Shown here one piece after another: positions 25,613-34,371 of a stretch of 64,000 nucleotides of DNA; within the stretch, counting starts at the first letter, position 1; each line of letters opens with the position of its first letter. The stretch covers positions 1 to 64,000 of the forward strand of contig DATJOJ010000059.1 in the NCBI GenBank assembly GCA_035507035.1. Direction: 5' to 3'. This DNA comes from DATJOJ01 sp035507035. Its GTDB lineage: Bacteria > Acidobacteriota > Terriglobia > Terriglobales > Acidobacteriaceae. The translations under genes were made by a program, and so were the position numbers. Under the pieces are notes generated by a model. It was given only the letters and a program-made list of their open reading frames with translations, was not told the DNA's origin and searched no databases.

Positions 25613-26317
25613 CTAGCTCACCTCAACGCTCTCCTCGACAACGCGGCCATCGAAGAGGTGAATCTGGCGGTCGGCGTGGCGGGCGAATCGGGGATCGTGC
25701 GTGACCATGCAGATAGTCGCGCCTTCGCGATGCAGATCGCGCAACAAGTCCATCACCGCCTCCGCATTACGCGAGTCAAGATTCCCTGTCGGCTCGTCGG
25801 CGAGAAGAATGGACGGAGATCCCGCCAAGGCTCGCGCTACAGCAACGCGTTGCTGCTGACCGCCAGAAAGCTGCGATGGATAATGCTTCGTACGGTGGCT
25901 CATGCCCACTCGTTCCAGCGCGGTTTGCACTCGCTGTTTGCGCTCGGCAGCCGGCATGCCGCGATAGGTTAACGGCAACTCGACATTTTCATAGACATTT
26001 AGATCGCCGATCAGATTGAAACTTTGAAAAATAAATCCGATTTCGCGATTACGGATGCGGGAGCGCTCACTGATGTTGAGATTGGCAACGGAGTTCCCAT
26101 TGAGGACATAAGAGCCGTCGGTCGGCGAATCGAGCAGGCCAATAATGGCCAACAAGGTCGATTTGCCCGAACCCGATGGACCGGCAATCGAGACATACTC
26201 TCCCTTGCGAATCTCCATGTGGATTCCGGAGAGTGCATGCGTCTCGATCTCGTCGGTGTAGAAAACCTTGGTGATGTTCTCCATCCTTATCAACGTTCCG
26301 TTAGCGGCTGCCGCCAT
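25613..26317 (-). CDS. ABC transporter ATP-binding protein (canonical MacB/LolD type)
   Basis: A protein of 234 residues from ATG 26317, chosen over a frame start 11 codons upstream because AAGGA precedes it at good spacing. Motifs are fully canonical: Walker A GPSGSGKST (46-54), Q-loop FIFQSFNLIGDLNVYENVEL, signature LSGGQQQRVAVARA, Walker B ILLADEP, D-loop GNLDSRN and H-loop MVTHDP. It should power export of a substrate from the inner membrane or periplasm together with the permease that starts at its stop codon. The contrast with the second ATPase of the operon is discussed in the findings. Confidence 0.95.
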   Translation of the reverse strand: MAAAANGTLIRMENITKVFYTDEIETHALSGIHMEIRKGEYVSIAGPSGSGKSTLLAIIGLLDSPTDGSYVLNGNSVANLNISERSRIRNREIGFIFQSFNLIGDLNVYENVELPLTYRGMPAAERKQRVQTALERVGMSHRTKHYPSQLSGGQQQRVAVARALAGSPSILLADEPTGNLDSRNAEAVMDLLRDLHREGATICMVTHDPRFARHADRQIHLFDGRVVEESVEVS

Positions 26318-26366
26318 CGCTATTCCTTTCCTCCAACTTTTCTTAAACACAGAGGGCTCAGACCGA

Positions 26367-27626
26367 TTAGTCCAATCGAACGCGGTCGAAATTATCCCAG
26401 CGTGACATGTCGGATAAGATGACCTGATCGCCGGGCTGCAATCCTTGCAAGATTTCCACCGTATTCACCGAACTGCGTCCCAGTTTTACCTGCACCCGCA
26501 CCGCGGTCACGCCATCCGGCTCCAACCGGAACATACCCACCGTGCTGTGTTCCTGCCCGAACGCCGGCCGCCCGACGTAAATCACGTTTTCCATTTTCTC
26601 TAAATCAACCGTTCCGTCCACGCTGAGATCAGGCCTCGCCCCCTGTGGCAGAGTTCCGTCGAGAGCGACGTCAACCGTCACCGTTCCGTTCTGTACAGAC
26701 GGATCAATGCGGGTAACGTGACCCGAAATGATTCCATTGTGTGTATCAATCGACGCAGCCTGCCCAATCTGCACATCTTTCGCCTGGGTCTCCGCGATCT
26801 TCAATTCCGCCTTCAGTCGCTGTGGCTGAACCACCTTCGCCAGCACCGTCCCCGGTGTCACATATTCGCCAATCCTCAGCGATAGCTCTTGCAACACACC
26901 GTCGATTCCCGCGCGCACCTTCAGGCGATCCAGTTGATCCTGCTTTAGCTTGGCCAGCGCTCGAAACTCTTCCACTTCCGCCTGCTTTGCCTGCAGTTGC
27001 GCGATCAAGACTTCATTGCTGTTCTTCAGGCGCTGCTTTTCGATTTCGTCCCGCGTCGCCAGTTCAGCCGCCTTCTGACTGGAGACTTTCTGGCTGAGTT
27101 CGGAGATCACGCCCAACTTGGCAAGTTGCGTGTCAATATCAGCTTGCATCTTTGCCTGGCTGTAATCCGAATTCACCTGCGCCGCGACGGCTTTCTGCGC
27201 CAGCACCTGGCTCGCGAGATCGGTTTCGAGCTGTTTGTAGTCCGCCTCGGCTGCTTTTAATTTCCAGCTGGCATCGAGCGCTTCCTGGCTCAATTGTGGA
27301 TTGCTCATTTCCAGGAGAATTGTGTCGGGCTTTACTTGTGCGCCGGGCAGAACAAGAATTTTTTCAACACGGCCCTCGGTGATGGCGGGTAGGAACTCGA
27401 TGGAGCCTTCCATCGGCACCAGCGTGCCCAAGCCGCGCACTTGCCTCAGTACGGATCCGCGTTTAACAGTGTCGATCCAAACGGTGGAGCGTTCTACGCT
27501 CGGCGCGGCTGGCTTCAGCCGCGAGAGCCCCATAGTGACGAGGACCAGCAGGACAATCCCGAGCGCGATATAAATGATTCGTCGGCGGCGCTTTTTCCGC
27601 GATATATCTGGACGAGCAATATCCAT
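26367..27626 (-). CDS. HlyD/MacA-like periplasmic adaptor
   Basis: A protein of 419 residues from ATG 27626. A basic n-region (ISRKKRRRR) is followed by one membrane anchor (IIYIALGIVLLVLVTMGLS), then the lipoyl-like half motif (GRVEKILVLPGAQVKPD), a long coiled-coil hairpin (about 120-240, e.g. EVEEFRALAKLKQDQLDRLK), the second lipoyl half (AGIDGVLQELSLRIGEYVTP) and beta-barrel/membrane-proximal domains. It bridges inner-membrane permease and TolC. It is the first gene of the operon. The frame extends 17 codons upstream, but that part has no anchor or similarity. Confidence 0.93.
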   Translation of the reverse strand: MDIARPDISRKKRRRRIIYIALGIVLLVLVTMGLSRLKPAAPSVERSTVWIDTVKRGSVLRQVRGLGTLVPMEGSIEFLPAITEGRVEKILVLPGAQVKPDTILLEMSNPQLSQEALDASWKLKAAEADYKQLETDLASQVLAQKAVAAQVNSDYSQAKMQADIDTQLAKLGVISELSQKVSSQKAAELATRDEIEKQRLKNSNEVLIAQLQAKQAEVEEFRALAKLKQDQLDRLKVRAGIDGVLQELSLRIGEYVTPGTVLAKVVQPQRLKAELKIAETQAKDVQIGQAASIDTHNGIISGHVTRIDPSVQNGTVTVDVALDGTLPQGARPDLSVDGTVDLEKMENVIYVGRPAFGQEHSTVGMFRLEPDGVTAVRVQVKLGRSSVNTVEILQGLQPGDQVILSDMSRWDNFDRVRLD

Positions 27627-27746
27627 TTCCAATGTAAAAGGCACGAGGCCTACCAACAGGATCGGCCAGCTAACCATATTATTTGTAAGGGGTTACACAT
27701 GGGTGTCCAGAGAGAAAGCGCGCCATTTGTTCATTCATGGGAAGCA

Positions 27747-27766
27747 AGTGTTCGGATATGAACACT
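27747..27766. promoter_or_regulatory. Inverted repeat in the exporter operon control region
   Basis: AGTGTTC-GGATAT-GAACACT: perfect 7-base arms. It is centred about 130 bases upstream of the adaptor start and about 100 bases upstream of the divergent spermidine-synthase-like gene. Size and distance suit an NtrC-type enhancer site. I found no good sigma-54 -24/-12 promoter between it and the adaptor; the best match (TTGGTAGGCCTCGTGCC) lies too close to the ATG to be convincing. Confidence 0.45.
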
Positions 27767-27858
27767 GTTTTCATGTGGAAACTCTGTGATCTCCTGGATG
27801 TCGAATTTCCATTACAGCCTTAAACTTCGTTGGTTTAGCTTGGGACAAATAGGCGAAC

Positions 27859-29985
27859 ATGTCAGCGGCAGCCACCCCATCGAGCAATGTCAGTCTTAGG
27901 GCGCGCGCTCATCCTGTCGTTTCTCGGCTTGCCTACGGCTTCACGATTTTTTCTAGCGCCTTTCTCCTATTTCAGGTTCAACCCATCATCACCAAGTTGA
28001 TCCTCCCATGGTTTGGAGGTGCCGCAGCAGTCTGGTCGGTTTGCTTGTTGTTCTTTCAAACTTTCTTGCTCATCGGATATCTGTATGCACATCTGCTGAC
28101 CAAAAAGCTTCAGCCGCGCGCCCAAGGCTGGGTACACGCCGCGCTTCTAGCTGCGAGTCTTCTGGTTCTGCCCATCGTACCGCGGGCAACGCTACAGCCT
28201 GATGGAACCGAGGATCCGGCGTTGCGTGTTTTGCTAGTGCTCGCACTAACGATTGGGCTTCCGTATTTTCTCCTGGCTTCCACCAGCCCCCTACTCCAGG
28301 CGTGGGTCGCGAGTTCCGCTTCGGCAAGAGATCCCTATCGTCTCTACGCGTTGTCCAATGCGGGCTCGTTGTTAGGATTGCTGACTTATCCGGTTTTCTT
28401 CGAGCCGAGACTTTCCAATCGTCACCAAGCGATTTGCTGGTCGGTGGCGTACGCCGGAGTTGCCGCACTGTTGGCAACGCTGACATTTGCGAACCATGCC
28501 TCCGGAGAAATCTCCCTCCCCATGGATTCAGCGCCCACTCCCGCTGTTGAAGTCAGAGCTTGGTGGGTAGCGTTAGCCGCCTGCGGTTCCATGCTGTTGC
28601 TCTCGATTACCAACCACATTTCGCAGAATATTGCCGCGATTCCGCTCCTGTGGATCATCCCACTGAGCTTGTATCTACTAACTTTCATCGTCTGCTTTGC
28701 AGATCGCAGTTTCTACCGGCAAGGGCTTTTCTTGCAACTGCTGGCCGTAACGTTGGCAGGCATGGCTTTTGCACTAGCTCCAGGACACGGCAATTTGCCT
28801 CCCACCATTCTCGTACCCCTGTTTTGTACTGGGTTGTTTGCCTGCTGCATGGTTTGCCATGGAGAACTGGCTCGGCTGAAGCCGGATCCGTCGCATTTGA
28901 CCTCTTTTTATCTTCTTATCTCGTTGGGTGGCACAGTCGGCGCTTTATTTGTCGCTCTGCTGGCTCCTCATATTTTCACGGGATACTACGAACTCCCGGT
29001 TGCGCTTGGCTTTTGCGGAGTTCTGATTCCCATCGTGCTCTATCGTGACACCGACTTTGCTGCCCACACGCGCTTTCGCAAGCAGATTTTTCTAGCGGCC
29101 GCTGTCCTCATCACGGCGTTCTGCGCCAGCCTATACGTTAGCGCTCAGCGAAGCGGTGCGCGAGCACGCGTTTCCGTGAGGAACTTCTATGGCGCGTTAC
29201 GGGTTGAGGATCGGGTCGCCACCAGCGTCGCCCTGACCCAAGGAGATAAGCCTCAGCCGCTCGATGCCGATCCCCGCTACCGCGATCTGATCAATGGCAC
29301 GATCGAGCATGGAATCCAATTTCTATCCGGTGGACGACGGCTTGAGGCAACGACATACTATGCGCGAAATTCTGGAGTCGGGCTGGCGATCAAATCGGTC
29401 GCACAGCAGGGGCCGGTGAAAGTTGGCGTCATCGGGCTCGGAGCGGGTACGATTGCGGCTTATGGCAGGCCCGGAGACGACTATACCTTCTACGAGATCA
29501 ATCCGTTGGTGATCGAAGTCGCGAATAATGAATTCAGCTTTCTTCGACAATCCCGGGCGCAGGTGAACGTGGTGCTCGGCGATGCCCGCTTATCGCTCGA
29601 GAAAGGACCTTCGCAGCAATTTGACGTGCTTGCCGTAGACGCGTTTTCCAGCGATGCGATCCCAATTCACTTGCTCACCCGCGAGGCGTTCCAACTCTAT
29701 GCCCGTCAGACCAAATCCACAGGCCTTATCGCCGTACACGTCTCGAACAAATACTTGGACCTCGAGCCAGTCGTAGCTGCGGCGGCGACCACTCTTGGTC
29801 GCCGTGCGGTGCTGATCGACAGCCCTCCCGACGAGGCACAAGAGATTTATCGCGCGAGCTGGATCTTGGTAGGCAGTGATTCAGTACTGAATCGTCCCGA
29901 GTTTCCCTCATGGTGGAGTGTGAAGGGGACATCGAAGGATCTCTGGACGGATGATTACAGCAGCGTTCTGCAAACCTTCAAATAA
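27859..29985 (+). CDS. Membrane protein fused to a spermidine-synthase-like domain
   Basis: A protein of 708 residues. The N-terminal part (about 1-420) has roughly ten membrane helices (FSSAFLLFQVQPIITKLILP, VWSVCLLFFQTFLLIGYLYA and others). The C-terminal 250 residues are a Rossmann methyltransferase-like domain of the polyamine synthase family: GVIGLGAGTIAAYG, the acidic FYEINPLVIEVAN, and VVLGDARLSLE, then DVLAVDAFSSDAIPIHLLT. NCBI calls such proteins fused MFS/spermidine synthase. The Asp/Asp pair (GDAR, VDAFSSD) resembles aminopropyl acceptor sites, but these fusions have no proven reaction. It is transcribed alone, divergently from the exporter operon. Confidence 0.88.
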   Translation: MSAAATPSSNVSLRARAHPVVSRLAYGFTIFSSAFLLFQVQPIITKLILPWFGGAAAVWSVCLLFFQTFLLIGYLYAHLLTKKLQPRAQGWVHAALLAASLLVLPIVPRATLQPDGTEDPALRVLLVLALTIGLPYFLLASTSPLLQAWVASSASARDPYRLYALSNAGSLLGLLTYPVFFEPRLSNRHQAICWSVAYAGVAALLATLTFANHASGEISLPMDSAPTPAVEVRAWWVALAACGSMLLLSITNHISQNIAAIPLLWIIPLSLYLLTFIVCFADRSFYRQGLFLQLLAVTLAGMAFALAPGHGNLPPTILVPLFCTGLFACCMVCHGELARLKPDPSHLTSFYLLISLGGTVGALFVALLAPHIFTGYYELPVALGFCGVLIPIVLYRDTDFAAHTRFRKQIFLAAAVLITAFCASLYVSAQRSGARARVSVRNFYGALRVEDRVATSVALTQGDKPQPLDADPRYRDLINGTIEHGIQFLSGGRRLEATTYYARNSGVGLAIKSVAQQGPVKVGVIGLGAGTIAAYGRPGDDYTFYEINPLVIEVANNEFSFLRQSRAQVNVVLGDARLSLEKGPSQQFDVLAVDAFSSDAIPIHLLTREAFQLYARQTKSTGLIAVHVSNKYLDLEPVVAAAATTLGRRAVLIDSPPDEAQEIYRASWILVGSDSVLNRPEFPSWWSVKGTSKDLWTDDYSSVLQTFK

Positions 29986-30012
29986 TCTGTACCACCACTA
30001 GGTCGAAGCCGG

Positions 30013-30891
30013 TTATTTCAACCCTGACATTCGCGCTAGAACATCGAACACGCAGGCAAAATCCAATTTGGCGAGGCCCATTCCGCGAGCGGCGGTAAGA
30101 AATTCGTTGCTGACAGCGGTTGTGGGCAACGGCACGTCAAGCTCGCGGCCGAGATCCATCGCCAGGAGCATGTCTTTCTGCATCATGTTGACGTCAAACC
30201 ACGCCTCTCTCGGCTGCTTGATCACGAAAGGTCCGCGATATTGAATCATGGGAGAGGCCACGGCACTGTGGGTGAAAACATCCACTGCAGTTTCACGGCT
30301 GATTCCACTTTTCTCAGCCAACAGCACGCCCTCAGAAAACGCCATCATCTGAACAGCGAGATTGAGATTTATCGCGATCTTCAAGACCAGGGCCAGTCCG
30401 TTGTCACCCACGTAAGTAACGTTTGGACCAATGTCGAGGAGGATTGGTTTGATGAGCTCGAAGGTCTCGTGACGTCCGCCAACCATCACTGAGAGCTTGC
30501 CCTCTTGCAAGGTGATGACGCTACCCGAGACCGGCGAATCCACCATGTCTGCGCCTTTGGCGCGAACGCGCTCGGCAAATGCGCGGCTGATATTGGGGCT
30601 CACGGTGCTGATGTCGGAGAAGACCTTGCCTTTGCTTAATCCCGCAAGCAGGCCGTCGGGGCCTTCCATAATGTTAGTCAGTGCCGCAGAGTTGGTGACC
30701 ATCGCGAAGATCACATCCGCGGCCTCGGCGACGGCGCCGGGCGAATCCGCCCAACGCATACCCTTATCGATCAGCCATTGCGCCTTTGACTTGGTGCGGT
30801 TGTAGCCGGTGATAGCGTGACCTTTGCTCAGGAGCCGGCTGACCATCTGCCCGCCCATCGTCCCCAAACCGACAAATCCGAGATTCGCCAT
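30013..30891 (-). CDS. NAD(P)-dependent beta-hydroxyacid dehydrogenase (3-hydroxyisobutyrate dehydrogenase family)
   Basis: A protein of 292 residues. The Rossmann motif FVGLGTMGGQMVSRLL is at 5-20, the substrate-contact DSPVSGSVITLQEGKLSVMV in the middle, and the catalytic lysine segment GLALVLKIAINLNLAV with the usual K near 171. The family reduces short-chain semialdehydes or oxidises 3-hydroxy acids. It lies 53 bases downstream of a semialdehyde dehydrogenase gene on the same strand, which suggests the two share a transcript. Glyoxylate or succinic-semialdehyde reductase activity is a plausible alternative. Confidence 0.9.
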   Translation of the reverse strand: MANLGFVGLGTMGGQMVSRLLSKGHAITGYNRTKSKAQWLIDKGMRWADSPGAVAEAADVIFAMVTNSAALTNIMEGPDGLLAGLSKGKVFSDISTVSPNISRAFAERVRAKGADMVDSPVSGSVITLQEGKLSVMVGGRHETFELIKPILLDIGPNVTYVGDNGLALVLKIAINLNLAVQMMAFSEGVLLAEKSGISRETAVDVFTHSAVASPMIQYRGPFVIKQPREAWFDVNMMQKDMLLAMDLGRELDVPLPTTAVSNEFLTAARGMGLAKLDFACVFDVLARMSGLK

Positions 30892-30944
30892 TTTCCCGCC
30901 TTCTGAGGCTTGCTGCTTGAGATGGCAGCGCCTCGAATACGGTT

Positions 30945-32309
30945 TCAGGATTCAGACACGGTCTTAATGTTGGTAAACTCGCGAATTCCGAATGGCCCCA
31001 ATTCCCTGCCATAGCCCGAGTGCTTGACGCCACCAAATGGAAGACGCGGATCGGAGACAACCATGCGATTGATAAACACCATGCCCGCCTCGAGATCGTT
31101 GACGAAGCGATCGCGCTCCTTGTCGTCATTGGTCCAGGCGCTTGCACCCAAACCAAAGCGGCTGTCATTGGCCACGGCGATGGCCTCATCGATGTTCTTC
31201 ACGCGAAAGATTGACGCCACAGGACCAAACAACTCTTCGCGGTACGCAGGAGAAGCCTTGGGAATATTCGCGAGCACAGTAGGCGCGTAGAAATTTCCCG
31301 GTCGCTCCAGTCGTTGCCCTCCGGTGAGAACTCGCGCACCTTCGGCTATTGTCTTCTGAACATCTCGATCCAGATCGTCTACACCATCCGGTGTCGCTAG
31401 CGGTCCGAGGTCAGTAGTTTCCTCGAAGGGATCTCCGACTTTGAGCGCTTCCATCCTGCTCACGAATTTCTTTTCGAACTCGTCAGCGATCGGCTCAGCG
31501 ACGATGAAGCGCTTGGCAGCGATGCAAGATTGACCGTTGTTGAGAATTCTCGCTTTGACACCCGTCTCAACCGCCTGGTCGAGATTAGCGCTCGGCATAA
31601 CGATGAACGGATCGCTGCCGCCAAGTTCAAGAACGACTTTCTTAATGCGCTTGGCCGCGCCGGCACCGACTTCCACGCCCGCCTGCTCGCTTCCGGTTAA
31701 GGTGGCTGCGACAATTCGTGGGTCACTCAGAATTGCATCCACCTGTCGCGAGCCGATGAGAAGAGTTTGGAAGACGCCCTCGGCAAAACCAGCGCGTAGA
31801 AAAATTTCTTCCAGCTTGAGAGCACATTGCGGCACATTCGAAGCATGCTTCAATAAGCCGACATTGCCGGCCATCAGCGCAGGTGCCACGAAGCGAACTA
31901 CCTGCCAGAAGGGGAAATTCCACGGCATCACTGCGAGAATTGGACCGATGGGCTGGTAATGAATGTAACTGCGTTTGACCCCGGTTTCGACAATCTCATC
32001 CCCGAGAAAGCGCTCTGCATTTTGCGCATAGTAGCGGCAAGCCAATGCGCACTTGGCAGCCTCGTCAACCGCCGAACGAAAAGTCTTGCCCATTTCCGTG
32101 GTCATCAGCTTAGCGTGGGCTTGCTTCTCGTTTTCCAGAATCTCGGCGGCTTTCACCATCATGCGGGCGCGTTCGGCAAATGGCAGGTTCCGATGTTTCC
32201 GAAATGCTTGTGCTGCTCGCTGCAGCTTCGCTTCGATCTGGGAGTCGGAAAGTGGTTCGAAGGTTTTCAGGACCTGATTAGTTGCGGGGTTAATACTGGC
32301 GATGGCCAT
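30945..32309 (-). CDS. NAD(P)-dependent succinate-semialdehyde-type aldehyde dehydrogenase
   Basis: A protein of 454 residues in the aldehyde dehydrogenase superfamily. It includes QPIGPILAVMPWNFPFWQVV (cofactor entrance), the catalytic KKVVLELGGSDPFIV glutamate segment, catalytic Cys262 in NNGQSCIAAKRF, and ELFGPVASIFRV near the C-terminus. The pattern is closest to the GabD/SSADH branch that oxidises succinate semialdehyde to succinate. Other short acyl aldehydes are possible. It is followed by the hydroxyacid dehydrogenase gene, so both may handle the same semialdehyde pool. The ATG at 32309 begins MAIASINPATNQ, typical for the family. Confidence 0.92.
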   Translation of the reverse strand: MAIASINPATNQVLKTFEPLSDSQIEAKLQRAAQAFRKHRNLPFAERARMMVKAAEILENEKQAHAKLMTTEMGKTFRSAVDEAAKCALACRYYAQNAERFLGDEIVETGVKRSYIHYQPIGPILAVMPWNFPFWQVVRFVAPALMAGNVGLLKHASNVPQCALKLEEIFLRAGFAEGVFQTLLIGSRQVDAILSDPRIVAATLTGSEQAGVEVGAGAAKRIKKVVLELGGSDPFIVMPSANLDQAVETGVKARILNNGQSCIAAKRFIVAEPIADEFEKKFVSRMEALKVGDPFEETTDLGPLATPDGVDDLDRDVQKTIAEGARVLTGGQRLERPGNFYAPTVLANIPKASPAYREELFGPVASIFRVKNIDEAIAVANDSRFGLGASAWTNDDKERDRFVNDLEAGMVFINRMVVSDPRLPFGGVKHSGYGRELGPFGIREFTNIKTVSES

Positions 32310-32467
32310 GTATTAATCGTGCCACAGATGCGGGCAAAATGGGGCCAATGGGGCCAATGGACCATCAAACCGCTCTATCACGGCATCGCATGGCTGGCAT
32401 CAACGCGGCGCGCGGCCATCTGGAGTCGTTCTGCGACCCGCCGAAACTCAAGCGGAAATCGTCCTAA

Positions 32468-32656
32468 TTACGACTTCTTTGCTTCGGAAGAGCTGCCGTT
32501 GTTCTGGTTTTCAGGGTCCTTCATTCCGTCTTTGAAGGCACGAATGCCGTCGCCGAGCCCTTTGCCCAACTCCGGGAGCCGCTTTGGACCAAAAACCAGC
32601 AACGCGATGAACGCGATCACCAGCAAGTGCATCGGTTGAAATAGACCCTCACCCAT
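32468..32656 (-). CDS. tatA: Twin-arginine translocase subunit TatA/TatE
   Basis: A protein of 62 residues. It has an N-terminal helix (LLVIAFIALLVFGP), the conserved FGPKRLPELGKGLGDGIRAF amphipathic helix, and an acidic/hydrophilic tail. The length and motif order are exactly those of TatA. It assembles into the pore that exports folded proteins. I chose ATG 32656 because AGGAGGG lies 4 bases before it and the TatA homology starts there; the frame is open further upstream but unrelated. TatB and TatC are not in the window. Confidence 0.94.
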   Translation of the reverse strand: MGEGLFQPMHLLVIAFIALLVFGPKRLPELGKGLGDGIRAFKDGMKDPENQNNGSSSEAKKS

Positions 32657-32976
32657 AAACCCTCCTGGGCAGCCGGCAAGCTCATTTGATCGGAACCTCA
32701 CCCGGACTGCTATGTCTAACTTAACACCCCGCGCGCTGAAAGGTGTGGTGCGAATCACAGCCCGAGGTGATGAAGGTCACCAGATAGAGCTTACACCTGA
32801 AGACTGGGTTCGTCGCCAAGCCTGATGTTAATTGATTGATTCTTATAACTCTTAGTATTTACTGGAACGCGTTACCACCGGTGCGAAATCCAACCGCTGA
32901 ACCTTTTGTTATTCTGCAATCAATGTTAGCTTAATACCCTCAGAACCCACGAAATCTCAGGGAGAGAAACGCTCGC
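32657..32976. other. Divergent intergenic region between tatA and sthA
   Basis: This stretch of 320 bases shows no gene. It contains an inverted repeat GGTGA-TGAAGG-TCACC around 32765-32780 and an AT-rich segment near 32820-32870 that should carry promoters for sthA. GGGAGAG precedes the sthA start. No clear -35/-10 pair or terminator is seen. Confidence 0.4.
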
Positions 32977-34365
32977 ATGGAAGCGAACGAGTACGATCTG
33001 GTTGTGATTGGAAGCGGGCCGGCGGGGCAGAAGGGCGCCATCTGCGCGGCCAAAATGCGCAAGAAGGTCGCCATCGTTGAGAGACAACGCACGATCGGCG
33101 GCGTTTGCGTTCACACTGGGACGATTCCAAGCAAGACCCTCCGCGAAGCCGTCTTGTATCTCAGCGGCTTCCGCCAGCGCACATTTTATGGCCGAGGATA
33201 CGTTCTGAAAGACCGAATCGCCATGTCCGACCTGATCTTTCGCGCGCAAGCTGTGATGACGCGCGAGGTCGAGGTGATCAAGTCGCAGTTGCGGCGAAAC
33301 TACGTGAACATGTTTGAGGGCGAAGCGCACTTTTCTGATCCCCATACGATCGAGGTCAAGAACGGAGAAGGGTCGCAAGTCCTTCACGGTAACAACGTTC
33401 TTATTGCCTGTGGAACGCGGCCCGCGCATAGTTCTGATATTCCCATCGATGGCCAGCGCATCTTCGATGCTGATCAGGTTCACACCCTTGAGGAGGTGCC
33501 TCGCGACCTGATTATCGTCGGCGCCGGCATTATCGGTTTGGAATATGCCTCCATGTTTGCCGCGGTGGGAGTGAAAGTTACGTTGCTCGACCAGCGACCT
33601 ATCCTGCTCGATTTCGTAGACCGCGAAATCATCGAGAGTTTGTGCTTCCAGTTGCGCCAATTAGGCACGGTGTTTCGTCTCGGAGAAAAGGTGGTTGCGG
33701 TAGGTTTCGATCAGGAACGCGATCGAGTTTTCGCCAAGCTTGAAAGCGGCAAGAAAGTTCACGGCCAGGGGCTGCTGTACACGATTGGACGGCAGGCCAA
33801 TAGCGACAAAATTAACATCGAAGCGGCGGGCCTCACTGCCGATGGCCGCGGCAAGCTCATCGTGAACGAGCATTTCCAAACCAATGTGCCTCACATTTAC
33901 GCGGCGGGAGATGTGATTGGATTTCCAGCGTTGGCCAGCACCTCAATGGAGCAGGGCCGACTGGCCAGTTGCGCCATGTTTGGCAAACCGAGCACCATGC
34001 CGGCCAATCTGATTCCTTATGGGATCTATACCATTCCAGAAATTTCCATGGTAGGACATACGGAAGAACAACTCACGCGCGAGAAGATTCCTTACGAGGT
34101 CGGCCTGGCGCGCTACGCCGAGCTTGCCAAAGGGCAAATGTTAGGCGACGAGCAAGGCCTGCTGAAACTGATCTTTGATCCTGATTCTCTCAAACTGCTG
34201 GGCGTTCACATTATTGGCGATCAAGCGGCAGAATTGGTGCACATTGGCCAGGCGGTGCTGACCTTGGGAGGAACCATCGAATACCTTCGCGATACGGTTT
34301 TCAACTACCCGACTCTGGCGGAGGCCTACAAGGTCGCGGCGCTGGACGGATTGAACAAGTTGTGA
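32977..34365 (+). CDS. sthA: Soluble pyridine nucleotide transhydrogenase SthA
   Basis: A protein of 462 residues in the FAD-dependent pyridine nucleotide-disulfide oxidoreductase fold: FAD motif GSGPAG (12-17), NAD motif IIVGAGIIGLEYASMFAAVG, second FAD contact IYAAGDVIGFPAL. At the site where relatives carry the redox-active CxxxxC pair, it has C44 and T49 (GGVCVHTGTIPSKTL), so no disulfide can form. This is the hallmark of SthA, which swaps reducing equivalents between NADPH and NAD+ rather than reducing a disulfide. The C-terminal dimer region (HIGQAVLTLGGTIEYLRDTV) fits. It stops 6 bases before the converging glucosidase gene. Confidence 0.95.
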   Translation: MEANEYDLVVIGSGPAGQKGAICAAKMRKKVAIVERQRTIGGVCVHTGTIPSKTLREAVLYLSGFRQRTFYGRGYVLKDRIAMSDLIFRAQAVMTREVEVIKSQLRRNYVNMFEGEAHFSDPHTIEVKNGEGSQVLHGNNVLIACGTRPAHSSDIPIDGQRIFDADQVHTLEEVPRDLIIVGAGIIGLEYASMFAAVGVKVTLLDQRPILLDFVDREIIESLCFQLRQLGTVFRLGEKVVAVGFDQERDRVFAKLESGKKVHGQGLLYTIGRQANSDKINIEAAGLTADGRGKLIVNEHFQTNVPHIYAAGDVIGFPALASTSMEQGRLASCAMFGKPSTMPANLIPYGIYTIPEISMVGHTEEQLTREKIPYEVGLARYAELAKGQMLGDEQGLLKLIFDPDSLKLLGVHIIGDQAAELVHIGQAVLTLGGTIEYLRDTVFNYPTLAEAYKVAALDGLNKL

Positions 34366-34371
34366 GCCCGT

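Noticed and set aside
15582..27626. Tandem ADOP permeases as a recent DNA duplication
   Set aside because: Periplasmic domains differ strongly between the three; only family motifs are shared, so this is an old paralogy rather than a repeat.
27627..27745. Sigma-54 promoter for the exporter operon
   Set aside because: The best candidate has correct GG-N10-GC spacing but would start transcription at the adaptor ATG and matches the consensus poorly elsewhere.
32338..32360. Short tandem repeat AATGGGGCC (2.5 copies) between tatA and the semialdehyde dehydrogenase
   Set aside because: Too short and too few copies to infer function; could be chance or slippage.
31959..32639. Rightward frame of 226 codons covering the semialdehyde dehydrogenase start and tatA
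   Set aside because: It crosses two well-supported leftward genes and shows no family.
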